DNA of 64,000 nucleotides. It comes from Akkermansiaceae bacterium. Its GTDB lineage: Bacteria > Verrucomicrobiota > Verrucomicrobiia > Verrucomicrobiales > Akkermansiaceae. Made by a program: the position numbers and the translations under genes. Of this stretch, positions 55,320 to 64,000 are shown piece after piece. The stretch spans positions 1 to 64,000 of the forward strand of contig JAPKCM010000006.1 of assembly GCA_028822935.1 (NCBI GenBank), in the 5' to 3' direction. The first letter of the stretch is position 1, and every line of letters starts with the position of its first letter. The notes under the pieces are model-generated. The model had not been told where the DNA came from and did not search any database. It was given only the letters and a program-made list of their open reading frames with translations.

Positions 55320-57215
55320 TCATTCAGCGGCTTTAGCGCTGTGGATAACTTGGGCCGGGGTCACGATATCCAAGATGCCTTTTCGGAAAGTCGAGCGGGT
55401 CGGATGACCGCCGTAGTGGAGGGCGGCTTGGATGAGGGTGGCGCAGGTGTATTCCGGGGCAATGTCTTCAATTGTCTTTGGGGTGGTGGAGCGATTGTGG
55501 AGACCGAGGGCGCCGGTGTAATCGTAGGCTTTTTTAGGGTGGGAGAGCTTTGCCAGAGCGGTTATCACGAATTGGTCGAGCCGCGCTTCATCGATTTCGC
55601 TGGTGGGGCGATAGAGAGTCCAATTCTTGTCATGGAGATACGTGAAGTCGTCGTCGATATTGGCGGCCTGTTTCATGGCGAGCTGGAGAAGTCTTTTCTC
55701 TCCGTGATCGTCGACCACGAGAGCGAGGTGCCCGTGCGAGAAGAGTTCGTAGGGGATTTTTTGGATCTTCCCCTTGCGAAGATGTTTCCAGGCTTCTTGA
55801 TGGGGCATGTGGAAGGCGATGACGTCGCCGATCCGGATATCTTGCGGCAAGGTTTCCCCGGGGGAGAAGCGCTCTAGTTGGGTAAAGGCGGCATCAGCTT
55901 TGTTTAAATGGCTCCCTCCGGGTGGGCGATCCATGAGGGAGAAGGGGAAGCGGCCCTTGTGGACGGGTGTGGTGCTGCAGCTGACGAGGAAGTTCGCTGC
56001 GATGAAAAAGACCATACCAAGGACGAGATTTGTGGGAAATGGAGTCCTGGGAGCCGGAGGAAGCGTGGCGAGAGCGGGAGCGAGACGTTGGGTGACTGTA
56101 TTTGAAGGAAGTGGGCACGCGTCATTTTTCGTGAAGCGATGACGGTTGCGGGCAATGACGCGGTAGGCGAAATCCCGGATGGGGAGCGGGATGAGATAGC
56201 CGAGGAGGCCGATTCCTTTCCAGTGCCCGCCGAGGCTCATGAGGAGTTGGAGGAAGGCGGTTGAGCGGTGGAAGTGCTTTTCTCCGCGGGTTACGATCAT
56301 AGTTTCCTGAGGGGCACCCTTTGGAAGGGGGGCGAAGCTGAGGACGCCGGCTTGATCCTGAGAGGCGAGGAAGTGGATGAAACGATTGCACATCATGCAG
56401 TCGCTATCGAAGGCGAGGCTGGTGGCTTTTTTTCTCGCAGGCAACCATTTCGGATTAAAGGTGAAGAGGTGGATCATGACCATGCCGAGGGAGAGATCGG
56501 CGAAATCGATGAGGACGATGAGCCCAAGATGCATCGCGAGAAGAGCGAACCAAATCCAGGGGCGGGTTTTGCGAAGGAGAGTGAGGGGAAGGTAAAGGAG
56601 TTCGGCGAGGAGGGCTCCCCAAGTCATGATGCTGAGAAGCCCTTCGGGGAGACTGAGGATGAGATCCCGGAATGAACTGGGGCGGGCGAGGGGGTTATTC
56701 AGGATATGGGTGATTGCGGAGCCATCGATCCAGCTGGGCGAAGCAAGCTTGGTCCATCCGCTGAAGCTATAGCCAAGAGCGAGGAGGAGGGTGGCTCCGG
56801 GAATGATGTAGGGTGGGAGTTTCCAATCGGACTTCCTTTTCGCGATGCTGAAGGGTTCGCCGAGGGGAATGAGGGTGGTGAGGACGAGGATGAGTCCGAC
56901 GTAGGGGAGCGAGGGGTTTGAGATGAGGTTATTTTTTAAGAAGAGAAAAGTGAGCGAGAACCAGAGGAAGAGTGCGGCAGTTCTGCGAAGGAAGCCGGCC
57001 GCGAAAGAGAGCGAAGCGGCGAGAGATCCGGCGAGGAGCGAAAGGATCGCAGCCGGGGTGGTGAGGAAGTTTACTTGAGGAGTAAAATTGAGCGAGCCGT
57101 CTCCGAGGAGGCCTTGGTCCGAGAAGAGTTCGGTGCCGTAGGGGAGGAGTGCGAGGAAGTGGCAGAAAAGGTAGCTGCCGAAGAGAATGCGGAAGATCGT
57201 GAATTGGTAGTTCAT
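55320..57215 (-). CDS. HTTM membrane domain, DUF393 and YiiX-type papain-like domain in one chain
   Basis: A 631-residue three-part protein. Residues 1-265 form an HTTM-type membrane region (vitamin K carboxylase-like fold) with about eight helices. Residues 270-390 are a DUF393 domain beginning FDSDCMMCNRFIHF with a CxxC pair (thiol-disulfide type). After a helix ending ANFLVSC (lipobox-like) near residue 410 comes a YiiX/permuted NlpC-type hydrolase: IGDVIAFHMPHQ, FSHGHLALVVDD with His and YTCATLIQAALHYGG with the Cys. The lipobox at the junction hints that a separate lipoprotein became joined. It overlaps its upstream gene by four bases. Role unknown; redox or lipid modification of envelope proteins is plausible. 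Confidence 0.85.
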   Translation of the reverse strand: MNYQFTIFRILFGSYLFCHFLALLPYGTELFSDQGLLGDGSLNFTPQVNFLTTPAAILSLLAGSLAASLSFAAGFLRRTAALFLWFSLTFLFLKNNLISNPSLPYVGLILVLTTLIPLGEPFSIAKRKSDWKLPPYIIPGATLLLALGYSFSGWTKLASPSWIDGSAITHILNNPLARPSSFRDLILSLPEGLLSIMTWGALLAELLYLPLTLLRKTRPWIWFALLAMHLGLIVLIDFADLSLGMVMIHLFTFNPKWLPARKKATSLAFDSDCMMCNRFIHFLASQDQAGVLSFAPLPKGAPQETMIVTRGEKHFHRSTAFLQLLMSLGGHWKGIGLLGYLIPLPIRDFAYRVIARNRHRFTKNDACPLPSNTVTQRLAPALATLPPAPRTPFPTNLVLGMVFFIAANFLVSCSTTPVHKGRFPFSLMDRPPGGSHLNKADAAFTQLERFSPGETLPQDIRIGDVIAFHMPHQEAWKHLRKGKIQKIPYELFSHGHLALVVDDHGEKRLLQLAMKQAANIDDDFTYLHDKNWTLYRPTSEIDEARLDQFVITALAKLSHPKKAYDYTGALGLHNRSTTPKTIEDIAPEYTCATLIQAALHYGGHPTRSTFRKGILDIVTPAQVIHSAKAAE

Positions 57216-57664
57216 TGCGCGATGGAGTAGAGATATTCGGTGGTGGCCTCACCGGAGCGTGGCTCGATGAGGATGCGGGTGTTCTGCAAGGGAGGGAGAT
57301 TGAGCTCTTTGAAAAGAGGATCGAGTTGGGTGAAAAGGTGCGCGCGGAGGTCGTCGGGAAGACGGGGGGCATAAGCGAGAGCGGCGCCGTAGACGTTTCG
57401 GCGGTTGTAGGGGCCGGCGAGCTGGGAATAGCGCTCGGCGGTGAGGGGGATCTCGATGGTGGTTCCGTCGGAGTCCTCGCCGATGAGGGTGAACTTAGCG
57501 GCGAAGGGCTCGTAGCCCTTGGCTTCGCAAAAGACTTTTGGGTAAGGGGAGATGCCCGAGAGAAGGCCGATTCCGCGGAGGGTTTTCGAGCTGGTGGCGT
57601 GGCCCAGCATTTGGAGCAAAGCGATTCCGAGGATGACGAAGGTGGCGATATTTCGTTTTTTCAT
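57212..57664 (-). CDS. Exported/anchored small protein of the HTTM operon, 150 aa
   Basis: A 150-residue protein with an N-terminal hydrophobic segment (NIATFVILGIALLQMLGHA) that is a signal or anchor, then a beta domain (ISPYPKVFCEAKGYEPFAAK, TTIEIPLTAERYSQLAGPYN). It carries one Cys. Four-base ATGA overlaps on both sides (with the hydroxylase upstream and the HTTM gene downstream) make it a firm operon member, so it probably partners the HTTM protein. Family not recognised. Confidence 0.78.
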   Translation of the reverse strand: MKKRNIATFVILGIALLQMLGHATSSKTLRGIGLLSGISPYPKVFCEAKGYEPFAAKFTLIGEDSDGTTIEIPLTAERYSQLAGPYNRRNVYGAALAYAPRLPDDLRAHLFTQLDPLFKELNLPPLQNTRILIEPRSGEATTEYLYSIAQ

Positions 57665-58440
57665 GACTGTAGTTTTTGTGAGTAGCAGGCGCTGCGCTTG
57701 CGGCAGCCGAAGCAGGTGTGTGGGATTTCGTGGACGTCTCTGAAGGTGAGTATCGCTCCCATGCTCTTTTCCCTTTCTTCATCGAAACCACAGCGCTTCG
57801 GAGAACCCTTGGGGTTGTGATAGGTTCCAAAGAGGAGGTCCCAGATTGGGAGGTCGGCGTAGTTCTGCGTGTGGTGCTGGTAGGCGTGGTGCACGCGGTG
57901 GGACTCGGGGCGTTGGAAGATGGGGCCGAGCCAGCGCGGGGTGCGGATGTTCCAATGGTAGAAGTATTCCGCGATTGCGGTGAAGACGGTGTAGAGCGCA
58001 GCGGCTTCGACGGTGATCCCCAGAATGAGGTAGGTCAGGGTGGCGGAGATGACCGAATTGATCGTGATTTCCACTGGGTGCTTATAGAAGCTGGCGAGCA
58101 CTTCGATGCGCCGCGGTGAATGATGGAGCTGGTGACAAAGCCGCCAGAAGAATTGCGACTCATGGCGGACGCGATGCCACCAGTAGTAGATGAAGGTGGA
58201 AATGAAGTAGGCGATTACTGCGCTCCAAAAAGTGGAGACATGCTCACTCAGCTGAAAGAGTGACCACGATTGGCACCATCGGTCCCAGGTCAGCCCGGCG
58301 AGAATGACGATCACGACCTGAGCGGCGTTGATCAGGGCGATGCGGGTCCACCAGCCCTTCGAGACGGGGAGTTTGTTAGCGGGCCAAACCTTTTCAATCA
58401 GGAGAAAGAGAGCCGCGATGCCAGCGAGCAGGAGAATCAT
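57661..58440 (-). CDS. Fatty acid hydroxylase/sterol desaturase-family membrane enzyme
   Basis: A 259-residue integral membrane di-iron oxygenase. Histidine clusters: HRVRHE, HQLHH, and HRVHHAYQHH, with four hydrophobic segments. Such enzymes hydroxylate or desaturate fatty acids, sterols or carotenoids. The C-terminal tail has an extra Cys-rich stretch (HTCFGCRKRSAC), unusual for the family and possibly metal binding. First gene of the three-gene operon reading leftwards. Confidence 0.9.
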   Translation of the reverse strand: MILLLAGIAALFLLIEKVWPANKLPVSKGWWTRIALINAAQVVIVILAGLTWDRWCQSWSLFQLSEHVSTFWSAVIAYFISTFIYYWWHRVRHESQFFWRLCHQLHHSPRRIEVLASFYKHPVEITINSVISATLTYLILGITVEAAALYTVFTAIAEYFYHWNIRTPRWLGPIFQRPESHRVHHAYQHHTQNYADLPIWDLLFGTYHNPKGSPKRCGFDEEREKSMGAILTFRDVHEIPHTCFGCRKRSACYSQKLQS

Positions 58441-58662
58441 TCTCCCAGCGTCAGGCGAGACGCGTGATATTGGAAATCGATAGGTAGTATATAAACATCG
58501 AAATAAGCGATGAGTGAACTCGTCGGCTTTTTACAATCCGATGGCGAGGACTCATGAGGGTTAAAAAGTTCTTCTCCCTTTCCTAGCGCCCTGACTACAG
58601 CCGAACTGGATCAATTCACATTCGCTTTGATTCTCTAGTTCATTTGTCTCGTTCCATCCTAG
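58441..58662. other. Intergenic stretch upstream of the hydroxylase operon
   Basis: About 220 bases that should hold the promoter of the leftward hydroxylase operon. No gene is seen. It merges into the discoidin fragment at 58663. Confidence 0.5.
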
Positions 58663-58974
58663 CAATATCGGAAGCCGAAGCCGCTGGAGATTCTGATTGA
58701 AATGAAGAAAGTGGCCTCCCTGTCCCGCCTCGTCGTTTATGAGCGGGCGGTTGGAAAGAGCTGGGAACAGTATGAAATCCTTGTTTCGGCCGATGGAACC
58801 ATCTTTCAATCAGTCGGGAAGACGGAAAAGGAGACCCGAGGGAGCGAAAATCACGCCATTCATCGATTTGACCCGAAGGAGGTGAAGTTCATCAAAATCG
58901 TCACCGAAGGTTGCCAAGACCTTACCTTTCCCAGCTTTAGTCGCCTGAGTGAAGTGATGGCCTTCACGGAGTAG
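58663..58974 (+). pseudogene. Orphan discoidin (F5/8 type C) domain fragment
   Basis: A frame open from the TAG at 58660, encoding YRKPKPLEILIEMKKVASLS, then WEQYEILVSADGTIFQSVGK and ending GCQDLTFPSFSRLSEVMAF. This is the C-terminal half of a discoidin-type beta-sandwich, of the type found in large exported proteins of this phylum. The N-terminal half and any signal are missing, the only ATG (58702) lies inside the domain, so it is probably a remnant. The next gene also begins with a discoidin domain. Confidence 0.5.
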
Positions 58975-59033
58975 GGAGGCAGTTTGACACCTTTGTGAAC
59001 TTATTCAATTTTCTCGCTAAGTTTTGCGGCGTG

Positions 59034-59060
59034 ATGTGCGTAACAGTAACATACGCATAT
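59034..59060 (+). promoter_or_regulatory. Inverted repeat over the ribosome-binding region of the large exported protein
   Basis: TGCGTA (59037-59042) and TACGCA (59052-59057) are perfect inverted arms, 9 bases apart, extended imperfectly to ATGTGCGTA and TACGCATAT. The ATG begins at 59059, two bases after the second arm, and no purine-rich ribosome site is present. It could be an operator or a translation-blocking hairpin. Confidence 0.5.
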
Positions 59061-62000
59061 GAAGATAGTTTCAACGATCCTTCTCCTTTCCTCCCTGATT
59101 TCTGCGGCCGCGCCGTCGATTGATGCCCGCTATGTTCGAATCGAACTTCCGGGCAAAAATCGCGTTCTGACACTCGCCGAAGTCGAAGTTCTATCAGGGG
59201 GTAAAAATATTGCCCGTTCTGGTAAAGCGACCCAATCCAGCGATTCGAATAGCGGCACGGCAGATCGTGCGATCGATGGCAATAAGAGCCCAAGTTTCAG
59301 CAGCAATGGTCAAACCCACACCCAGCAAAACTCGAAAAACCCTTGGTGGGAGCTCGATCTAGGGAAGAGTTCGAAGATCGATTTAGTTACGATCTGGAAT
59401 CGCGGTGAAAGCCTTGGGGAGCGACTCGACGGCTTTACCTTCACGCTCCTTGATGCAAAACGGAAGAAAGTCTTCCAAAAGAAGGGGATTAAAGCGCCCG
59501 AATTCTCAGCGAATGTTGATTTTAGCACCGGAGGAGAGGTCAGCTATCGTGATGCCAATGGAAAGGCCGCCAAGGTGGTGCAGGTTCCAGCCGACTACCG
59601 CGACCCTTCTCCCTTCGAGTTTCAAAAAGGCGACACCATCGCGATCATCGGAAACAGCCTCGCCGAGCGCATGCAGCACGACGGATGGCTGGAGGCTCTT
59701 ATCCAATCCGAGGTTCCCGGAATGGATCTCAGCTTCCGAAATATGAGCCTCAGTGGCGACCGGGCGAACAAGTATCCCCGTTCCAGTGGCTTCACTCCTA
59801 TGCCCGCCTATCTTCAAGAGGTCGGAGCGGATGTCGTGATCGCGATGTTTGGATACAACGAATCCTTTGACACCAAGCCTGAGGACTACGCCAAGCAGCT
59901 GGCTGAACTCGTGAAGGAGTTACGCAAGGCCCAGCCCAATGGCGAAAGTCTCCCGCGCATTGTTCTTGCGAGTCCGATTGCCCACGAAAACCTCAAGGAT
60001 AAAAACCTTCCCAATGGCCGGGCCAACAACAAACGCCTCCTTGCCATCACCGAAGCAACCCGCCTGGCCGCTCTGCAAAATGGCGTCGCCTTCCTCGACC
60101 TGTTCAACCCTTCTCTGAAACTATACTCCACCAGCACGATTCCGCTGACCTTGAATGGCATCCATTTGAATCAGGATGGAAATCGCATGATCGGCGAGGT
60201 GATTGCCAAAGCTCTTTTAAAGAAAGAAGTGAATGCTTCACCGAGTCATCAGGCGCTCCGCAAGGCAGTGACCGACAAGAACTGGCACTGGTATAACCGC
60301 TATCGTGCGGCCGATGGAAACGACGTCTGGGGCGGTCGTTCTGGATTGAGCTTCGTCAATGGTCAGACCAACAAGGACGTGCTGGGGCACGAACTTAAGA
60401 TGCTCGACGTGACCACTGCGAATCGCGACAAAAAGATCTGGGCGCGCGCTGCTGGAAAGGACCTCAAGGTTGATGATTCGAATGTCCCCGCTCCGATTCC
60501 CGTCATTTCAAACGTGGGTGGTGGTTCCCGCAGCTCAAGCGCGGCGAAAGAGGGCAACCTCAAGTATCTCGATGGCAAAGAAGCCATTTCGAAAATGCAC
60601 CTGGCCAAGGGATTCAAGATGAACCTTTTTGCCGATGAGAAAAAGTTCCCTCAAATGGCCAACCCGGTTCAGATGCAGGTCGATACCAAAGGACGCCTCT
60701 GGGCTGCCGCTTGGGCGACGTATCCCAAGTGGGAGCCACTCAAGGAAATGAACGATGCTCTGCTCATCTTTGAAGATGACGACAATGATGGTGTGGCAGA
60801 CCGTGTGATTGAATTCGCGAAGGTCCACAACCCGCTCGGTTTTGAATTCTGGAATGGTGGAGTGATTGTGACTTCCCAGCCTGATATCCTTTTCCTGAAA
60901 GACACCGATGGCGACGATGTCGCGGATGTGCGTTACGTCATCATGCAGGGAGTGGGCTCATCCGACACGCACCACGCTGCCAACAATCTCATCTTCGGCC
61001 CTGACGGAGGAATTTACTGGCAGAGCGGAATCTTCCTCCACCACAATCATGAAACTCCTTGGGGTCCATCGTTGAGCACGGGAGCTTCCGGAATGTATCG
61101 CTTTGATCCACGTCGTTTCACGATTACTTTCCACGCTGGGAACAGTCCAAATCCTCATGGAACCAGCTTTGATCAGTGGGGATACCTATATGCCAATGAC
61201 GGAACCGGTGGGCGCTCCTATCAGGTGCGTCCTGAAGGGAAGGGCTTCAAAATGTTCCCGCTCTTGAACAAAGAAGTCCGCCCGGTCTCTGCTGATGAGA
61301 TCGTTTCCAGCAGCCACTTCCCCGAGGAGATGCAGCAAAACTTCCTCGTCTGCAACACCATCGGCTATCTCGGTCTCAAGCAGTATAAGCTTCACCGCGA
61401 CGGCTTTGAGGATAAGAAATACAAGTTTGGTGAAGTCTGGGGAACTCCTGCTGAGGAATTGCTCTACAGCGACGACAAGAACTTCCGACCTACGGATGCG
61501 ATCTTCGGTGGAGACGGCGCACTCTATGTTGCTGACTGGCACAACGTCATCATCGGTCACATGCAGCACAACGTGCGCGACCCCAATCGTGATAAGAAGC
61601 ACGGTCGTATCTATCGCATGACCTACGAAGGACGCCCGCTGCAGAAGCCTGTGAAGATCGATGGTGCGTCCATCACCGCACTCCTTAATAACTTCAAGCA
61701 CCCTGTCATGGGTGTGCGTCACCGCACGCGGGTTGAAATCAGTGAGCGCGATACCGATAAGGTTATTGCCGCGACCCAGGAGTGGGTGAAGCAATTTGAT
61801 CCCGCCAAGAAAGAAGACGGCATCCCGCTTCTCGAAGCGCTTTGGGTTCACCAGCAGCACAATGTCAAAAACAACGATCTCTTGGCTAAGGTTCTCAGCT
61901 CAGCTGACAAACATGCGGCTCAAGGAGCTGCTACGGTGAAGCACTTCTGGGAAGTGGCTGACCCGACGTTGGGAACGCAGCAGATCGAAGAAGAAGTGAA

Positions 62001-62412
62001 GATGGTCACCTTCAAAGGAGGCATCGAATCCAACACTGCTGATCTCACGACCGTGCGCGTGAATACCATCGTCGAGAAGATCCAGTTCGATGTGAAGGAG
62101 TTCAAACTGAAAGTGGGCAAGAAGGTGAAGCTCATCTTCGTGAATCCCGACTACATGCCGCACAACTTTGTCATCGTGAAGCCTGGAACCGCTGATGCCG
62201 TCGGAAACGCCGCGATCGCTCTCGGTGCCGAAGGATTCAAAAAGGGATGGCTTCCGGAGTCTCCTGATATTCTTCATGCCACCAAGCTTTTGGAAAAAGG
62301 GGAAACCCAGGAACTGGAATTCACCGCGCCTACCGAGGCCGGAGACTATCCCTTCATCTGCACCTTCCCTGGTCACGCCGGCATCATGCGCGGAGTGATC
62401 GAGGTGAGGTAG
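59059..62412 (+). CDS. Large exported discoidin, SGNH, PVC-type dehydrogenase and cupredoxin protein
   Basis: A 1117-residue secreted protein (signal [18 protein letters not shown]). Order: discoidin F5/8C (about 22-150), SGNH/GDSL hydrolase (about 185-400, with [12 protein letters not shown] and Ser200), then a beta-propeller of the PVC-type membrane-bound dehydrogenase family (about 505-870, [43 protein letters not shown]). The C-terminus (about 995-1117) is an azurin/plastocyanin-like cupredoxin with type 1 copper ligands in [22 protein letters not shown] (His, Cys, His, Met). No CxxCH heme is present, whereas relatives often carry a cytochrome c. It may be a sugar/acyl-processing redox enzyme passing electrons to copper (inference). 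Confidence 0.92.
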   Translation: MKIVSTILLLSSLISAAAPSIDARYVRIELPGKNRVLTLAEVEVLSGGKNIARSGKATQSSDSNSGTADRAIDGNKSPSFSSNGQTHTQQNSKNPWWELDLGKSSKIDLVTIWNRGESLGERLDGFTFTLLDAKRKKVFQKKGIKAPEFSANVDFSTGGEVSYRDANGKAAKVVQVPADYRDPSPFEFQKGDTIAIIGNSLAERMQHDGWLEALIQSEVPGMDLSFRNMSLSGDRANKYPRSSGFTPMPAYLQEVGADVVIAMFGYNESFDTKPEDYAKQLAELVKELRKAQPNGESLPRIVLASPIAHENLKDKNLPNGRANNKRLLAITEATRLAALQNGVAFLDLFNPSLKLYSTSTIPLTLNGIHLNQDGNRMIGEVIAKALLKKEVNASPSHQALRKAVTDKNWHWYNRYRAADGNDVWGGRSGLSFVNGQTNKDVLGHELKMLDVTTANRDKKIWARAAGKDLKVDDSNVPAPIPVISNVGGGSRSSSAAKEGNLKYLDGKEAISKMHLAKGFKMNLFADEKKFPQMANPVQMQVDTKGRLWAAAWATYPKWEPLKEMNDALLIFEDDDNDGVADRVIEFAKVHNPLGFEFWNGGVIVTSQPDILFLKDTDGDDVADVRYVIMQGVGSSDTHHAANNLIFGPDGGIYWQSGIFLHHNHETPWGPSLSTGASGMYRFDPRRFTITFHAGNSPNPHGTSFDQWGYLYANDGTGGRSYQVRPEGKGFKMFPLLNKEVRPVSADEIVSSSHFPEEMQQNFLVCNTIGYLGLKQYKLHRDGFEDKKYKFGEVWGTPAEELLYSDDKNFRPTDAIFGGDGALYVADWHNVIIGHMQHNVRDPNRDKKHGRIYRMTYEGRPLQKPVKIDGASITALLNNFKHPVMGVRHRTRVEISERDTDKVIAATQEWVKQFDPAKKEDGIPLLEALWVHQQHNVKNNDLLAKVLSSADKHAAQGAATVKHFWEVADPTLGTQQIEEEVKMVTFKGGIESNTADLTTVRVNTIVEKIQFDVKEFKLKVGKKVKLIFVNPDYMPHNFVIVKPGTADAVGNAAIALGAEGFKKGWLPESPDILHATKLLEKGETQELEFTAPTEAGDYPFICTFPGHAGIMRGVIEVR

Positions 62413-62436
62413 AATCAGGAAGTCCTGTTAGAATTT

Positions 62437-62475
62437 AGAGAGGAGTTTCCCGTGTTGGGATGCTCCTCTTTTTTG
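62437..62475 (+). terminator. Intrinsic terminator of the large exported protein
   Basis: GAGGAG (62440-62445) with CTCCTC (62463-62468) and inner TCCC/GGGA pairs around a GTGTT loop, followed by a six-T run, 28 bp past the stop. Confidence 0.85.
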
Positions 62476-62563
62476 TGAGGAGATGATTCTCCGCGAACTA
62501 GCCTGTTGCTCAATCCAGAAGGCATCTTTCCCTGCGATATCGGCTTACAAAGCCGCGCTCACT

Positions 62564-62597
62564 CAAAAAGCCCGCCTCTTTTGAGACGGGCTTTTTG
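62564..62597 (-). terminator. Intrinsic terminator of pgk
   Basis: An 11-bp stem (CAAAAAGCCCG, 62564-62574, with 62587-62597) and inner CTC/GAG pairs, with T-run on the minus strand. It is 21 bp past the pgk stop and could also serve the plus strand. Confidence 0.85.
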
Positions 62598-62617
62598 AAA
62601 GGTGGATGATTGTTCCC

Positions 62618-63817
62618 TTACTTGTCGCTGAGGGCGGCGACTCCGGGGAGGGGCTTGCCTTCGAGGAGTTCGAGGGAGGCGCCGCCGCCGGTGGAGATGA
62701 AGGAGACTTTGTCCGCGACGCCGAATTTGACGGCTGCGGTAACGGAGTCTCCTCCGCCCACGATGCTGAGGGAACCGCTGTCTGCGATGGCGTTTGCGAT
62801 GGCGTCGGTTCCTTTTGAGAAGCAGTCTTTTTCGAAGACGCCCATGGGTCCGTTCCAGAGGATGGTCTTGGCTCCGGCGATCACTTCTTTGAATTCTTCG
62901 ATGGCGACGTCGCCGATGTCGATGCCTTCTTTATCGGCGGGGATGGTGCCGCCTTGTCCGTAGATTTCGGTGTTCCAGGTTTCGGCTCCTTCTTTGAATT
63001 CCTTGGTGATGCGGGTGTCGGCAGGGAGGAGGAAGTTGACGCCTTTTGCCTTAGCGGACTCGAGGATCTCGAGGGCGAGTGCCTGCTTGTCGTTTTCGAC
63101 GAGGCTCATGCCGATCTCGTAGCCCTGCGCTTTGCGGAAGGTGTAGGCCATGGCGCCACCGATGAGGATGGTGTCGGCTTTGTCGAGGAGGGAGGAGATG
63201 ACTTCGATCTTATCGGATACTTTTGCGCCGCCCATGATGACGACGAAGGGGCGCTCGGGGCTGTCGAGTTTGACCTGAAGGAATTCGAGTTCCTTTTCGA
63301 TAAGGAAGCCCATGGCGGACTGGGAAACGTGGTGGGTGACTCCTTCGGTAGAGGCGTGGGCGCGGTGTGCGGTGCCGAAGGCGTCGTTGACGAAGAGTTC
63401 GGCATCGCCAGCGAGGGCTTCGGCGAAGGTGGCGTCGTTTGCCTTTTCCTCCGAATAGTAGCGGGTGTTCTCGAGGAGAATAATGTCGCCCTTTGAAAGA
63501 GAGGCGCGTGCGGCTTCGGCGTCATCGCCAATGCAGTCTGGGGCGAAGGCGATGTCGCATCCGAGGAGTTTTCCAAGGTGCTCGGCAGCAGGAGCGAGGG
63601 AGTATTTTACTTCCTTCTCAGCAGAAGGGCGTCCCATGTGGGAGCAGAGAACGATCTTGGCACCAGCGGACCTGAGGTGCTCGATGGTGGGGAGAGCGGC
63701 ACGGATGCGGGTGTCATCAGTGATTTCGAGGGCGTCGTTTTTTGGGACGTTAAAGTCGACTCGGACGAGGACTTCTTTTCCGGCAACATCGAGATCACGG
63801 ACAGTGAGTTTATTCAT
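62618..63817 (-). CDS. pgk: Phosphoglycerate kinase
   Basis: Transfers phosphate from 1,3-bisphosphoglycerate to ADP in glycolysis. The 399-residue protein starts [25 protein letters not shown]; substrate residues lie in VDFNVPKND and [22 protein letters not shown] and the C-terminal [28 protein letters not shown] bind nucleotide. Length is normal. It stands alone here; tpiA and pfkA are elsewhere in the window. The 180 bp up to the window end should carry its promoter. Confidence 0.97.
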   Translation of the reverse strand: MNKLTVRDLDVAGKEVLVRVDFNVPKNDALEITDDTRIRAALPTIEHLRSAGAKIVLCSHMGRPSAEKEVKYSLAPAAEHLGKLLGCDIAFAPDCIGDDAEAARASLSKGDIILLENTRYYSEEKANDATFAEALAGDAELFVNDAFGTAHRAHASTEGVTHHVSQSAMGFLIEKELEFLQVKLDSPERPFVVIMGGAKVSDKIEVISSLLDKADTILIGGAMAYTFRKAQGYEIGMSLVENDKQALALEILESAKAKGVNFLLPADTRITKEFKEGAETWNTEIYGQGGTIPADKEGIDIGDVAIEEFKEVIAGAKTILWNGPMGVFEKDCFSKGTDAIANAIADSGSLSIVGGGDSVTAAVKFGVADKVSFISTGGGASLELLEGKPLPGVAALSDK

Positions 63818-64000
63818 AATAGGAGGGCGGTTGAGTGCCTGATGAAGCTGAGAGTGTCAAGAATTGAGGAAACCACGGATTAATGGAATAGATGGGATTT
63901 TCTTGGTTGGGGGGGATTGAGATTTGAGAGCTTGGTTGAGTGGGAGTGAACGCGCATCTTGCGAATGGGGCTAATCTTGCTTGAGGGACTTGGCCTGTTG

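Overview
The window looks like chromosomal DNA of a marine or freshwater Verrucomicrobiota bacterium (class Verrucomicrobiae, near Luteolibacter, Roseibacillus or Rubritalea; inference). The evidence is a type II pseudopilin with the prepilin methylation motif, four PQQ-type beta-propeller proteins, a 1117-residue discoidin, SGNH and PVC-type dehydrogenase protein, an outer-membrane lifestyle (LpxL-type acyltransferase, MsbA-type exporter, Kdo/WaaP-type kinases), and single-copy housekeeping genes (rph, rpsN, asnS, tpiA, pfkA, ispA-type, pgk). No tRNA, rRNA, IS element, prophage or CRISPR array was seen.

Layout: 0-5 kb holds a pseudopilin, rph, rpsN, an FmdB zinc ribbon, a CorC/CNNM transporter and msrB. 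5-8 kb has a degenerate M23-like protein and a fusion of MbnP and MbnH (copper and di-heme) domains. 8.5-14.8 kb has a three-gene set that could activate a carboxylate and reduce it to an alcohol (short adenylating enzyme, aldehyde dehydrogenase, iron alcohol dehydrogenase), followed by a PQQ lipoprotein and a coiled-coil lipoprotein. 14.8-20.5 kb has asnS, an exported protein, a DUF4126 protein, and the pair tpiA plus isochorismate synthase. 20.8-32.7 kb carries an exported glycosidase, a selenoprotein, a PQQ protein, katG, an iodotyrosine-deiodinase-like flavoprotein, an amidotransferase, an interrupted EF-hand gene, an exported methyltransferase and an APC permease. 32.7-36.7 kb is a tandem pair of PAS-PAS-PAS-PP2C phosphatases. 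36.7-44.3 kb has pfkA, a prenyl synthase, a selenocysteine peroxiredoxin, a possible structured RNA, fxsA, a selenocysteine ArsC-like protein, a PQQ protein and an ankyrin/L,D-transpeptidase fusion. 44.3-58.4 kb is an envelope region: MsbA-type exporter, OafA acyltransferase, two WaaP-like kinases (one fused to a glycosidase-like domain), LpxL, a GT4 enzyme, and a three-gene membrane operon. 59-64 kb has the large discoidin/SGNH/cupredoxin protein and pgk.

The strongest signal is three separate genes, each with one in-frame TGA exactly where a redox cysteine is expected (thioredoxin-like UPLC motif, Bcp-type peroxiredoxin, ArsC position 12). Two of the TGA codons are followed by hairpins with a GGU-containing apical loop, as in bacterial SECIS elements. 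The organism therefore probably inserts selenocysteine, and ordinary annotation would split or truncate all three genes. With MsrB, KatG and MbnH they form a strong peroxide and thiol redox theme. Several other genes are broken by a single-base event (start of the window, 16.3 kb, 29.8 kb) or survive as fragments (11.3, 46.2, 58.7 kb).
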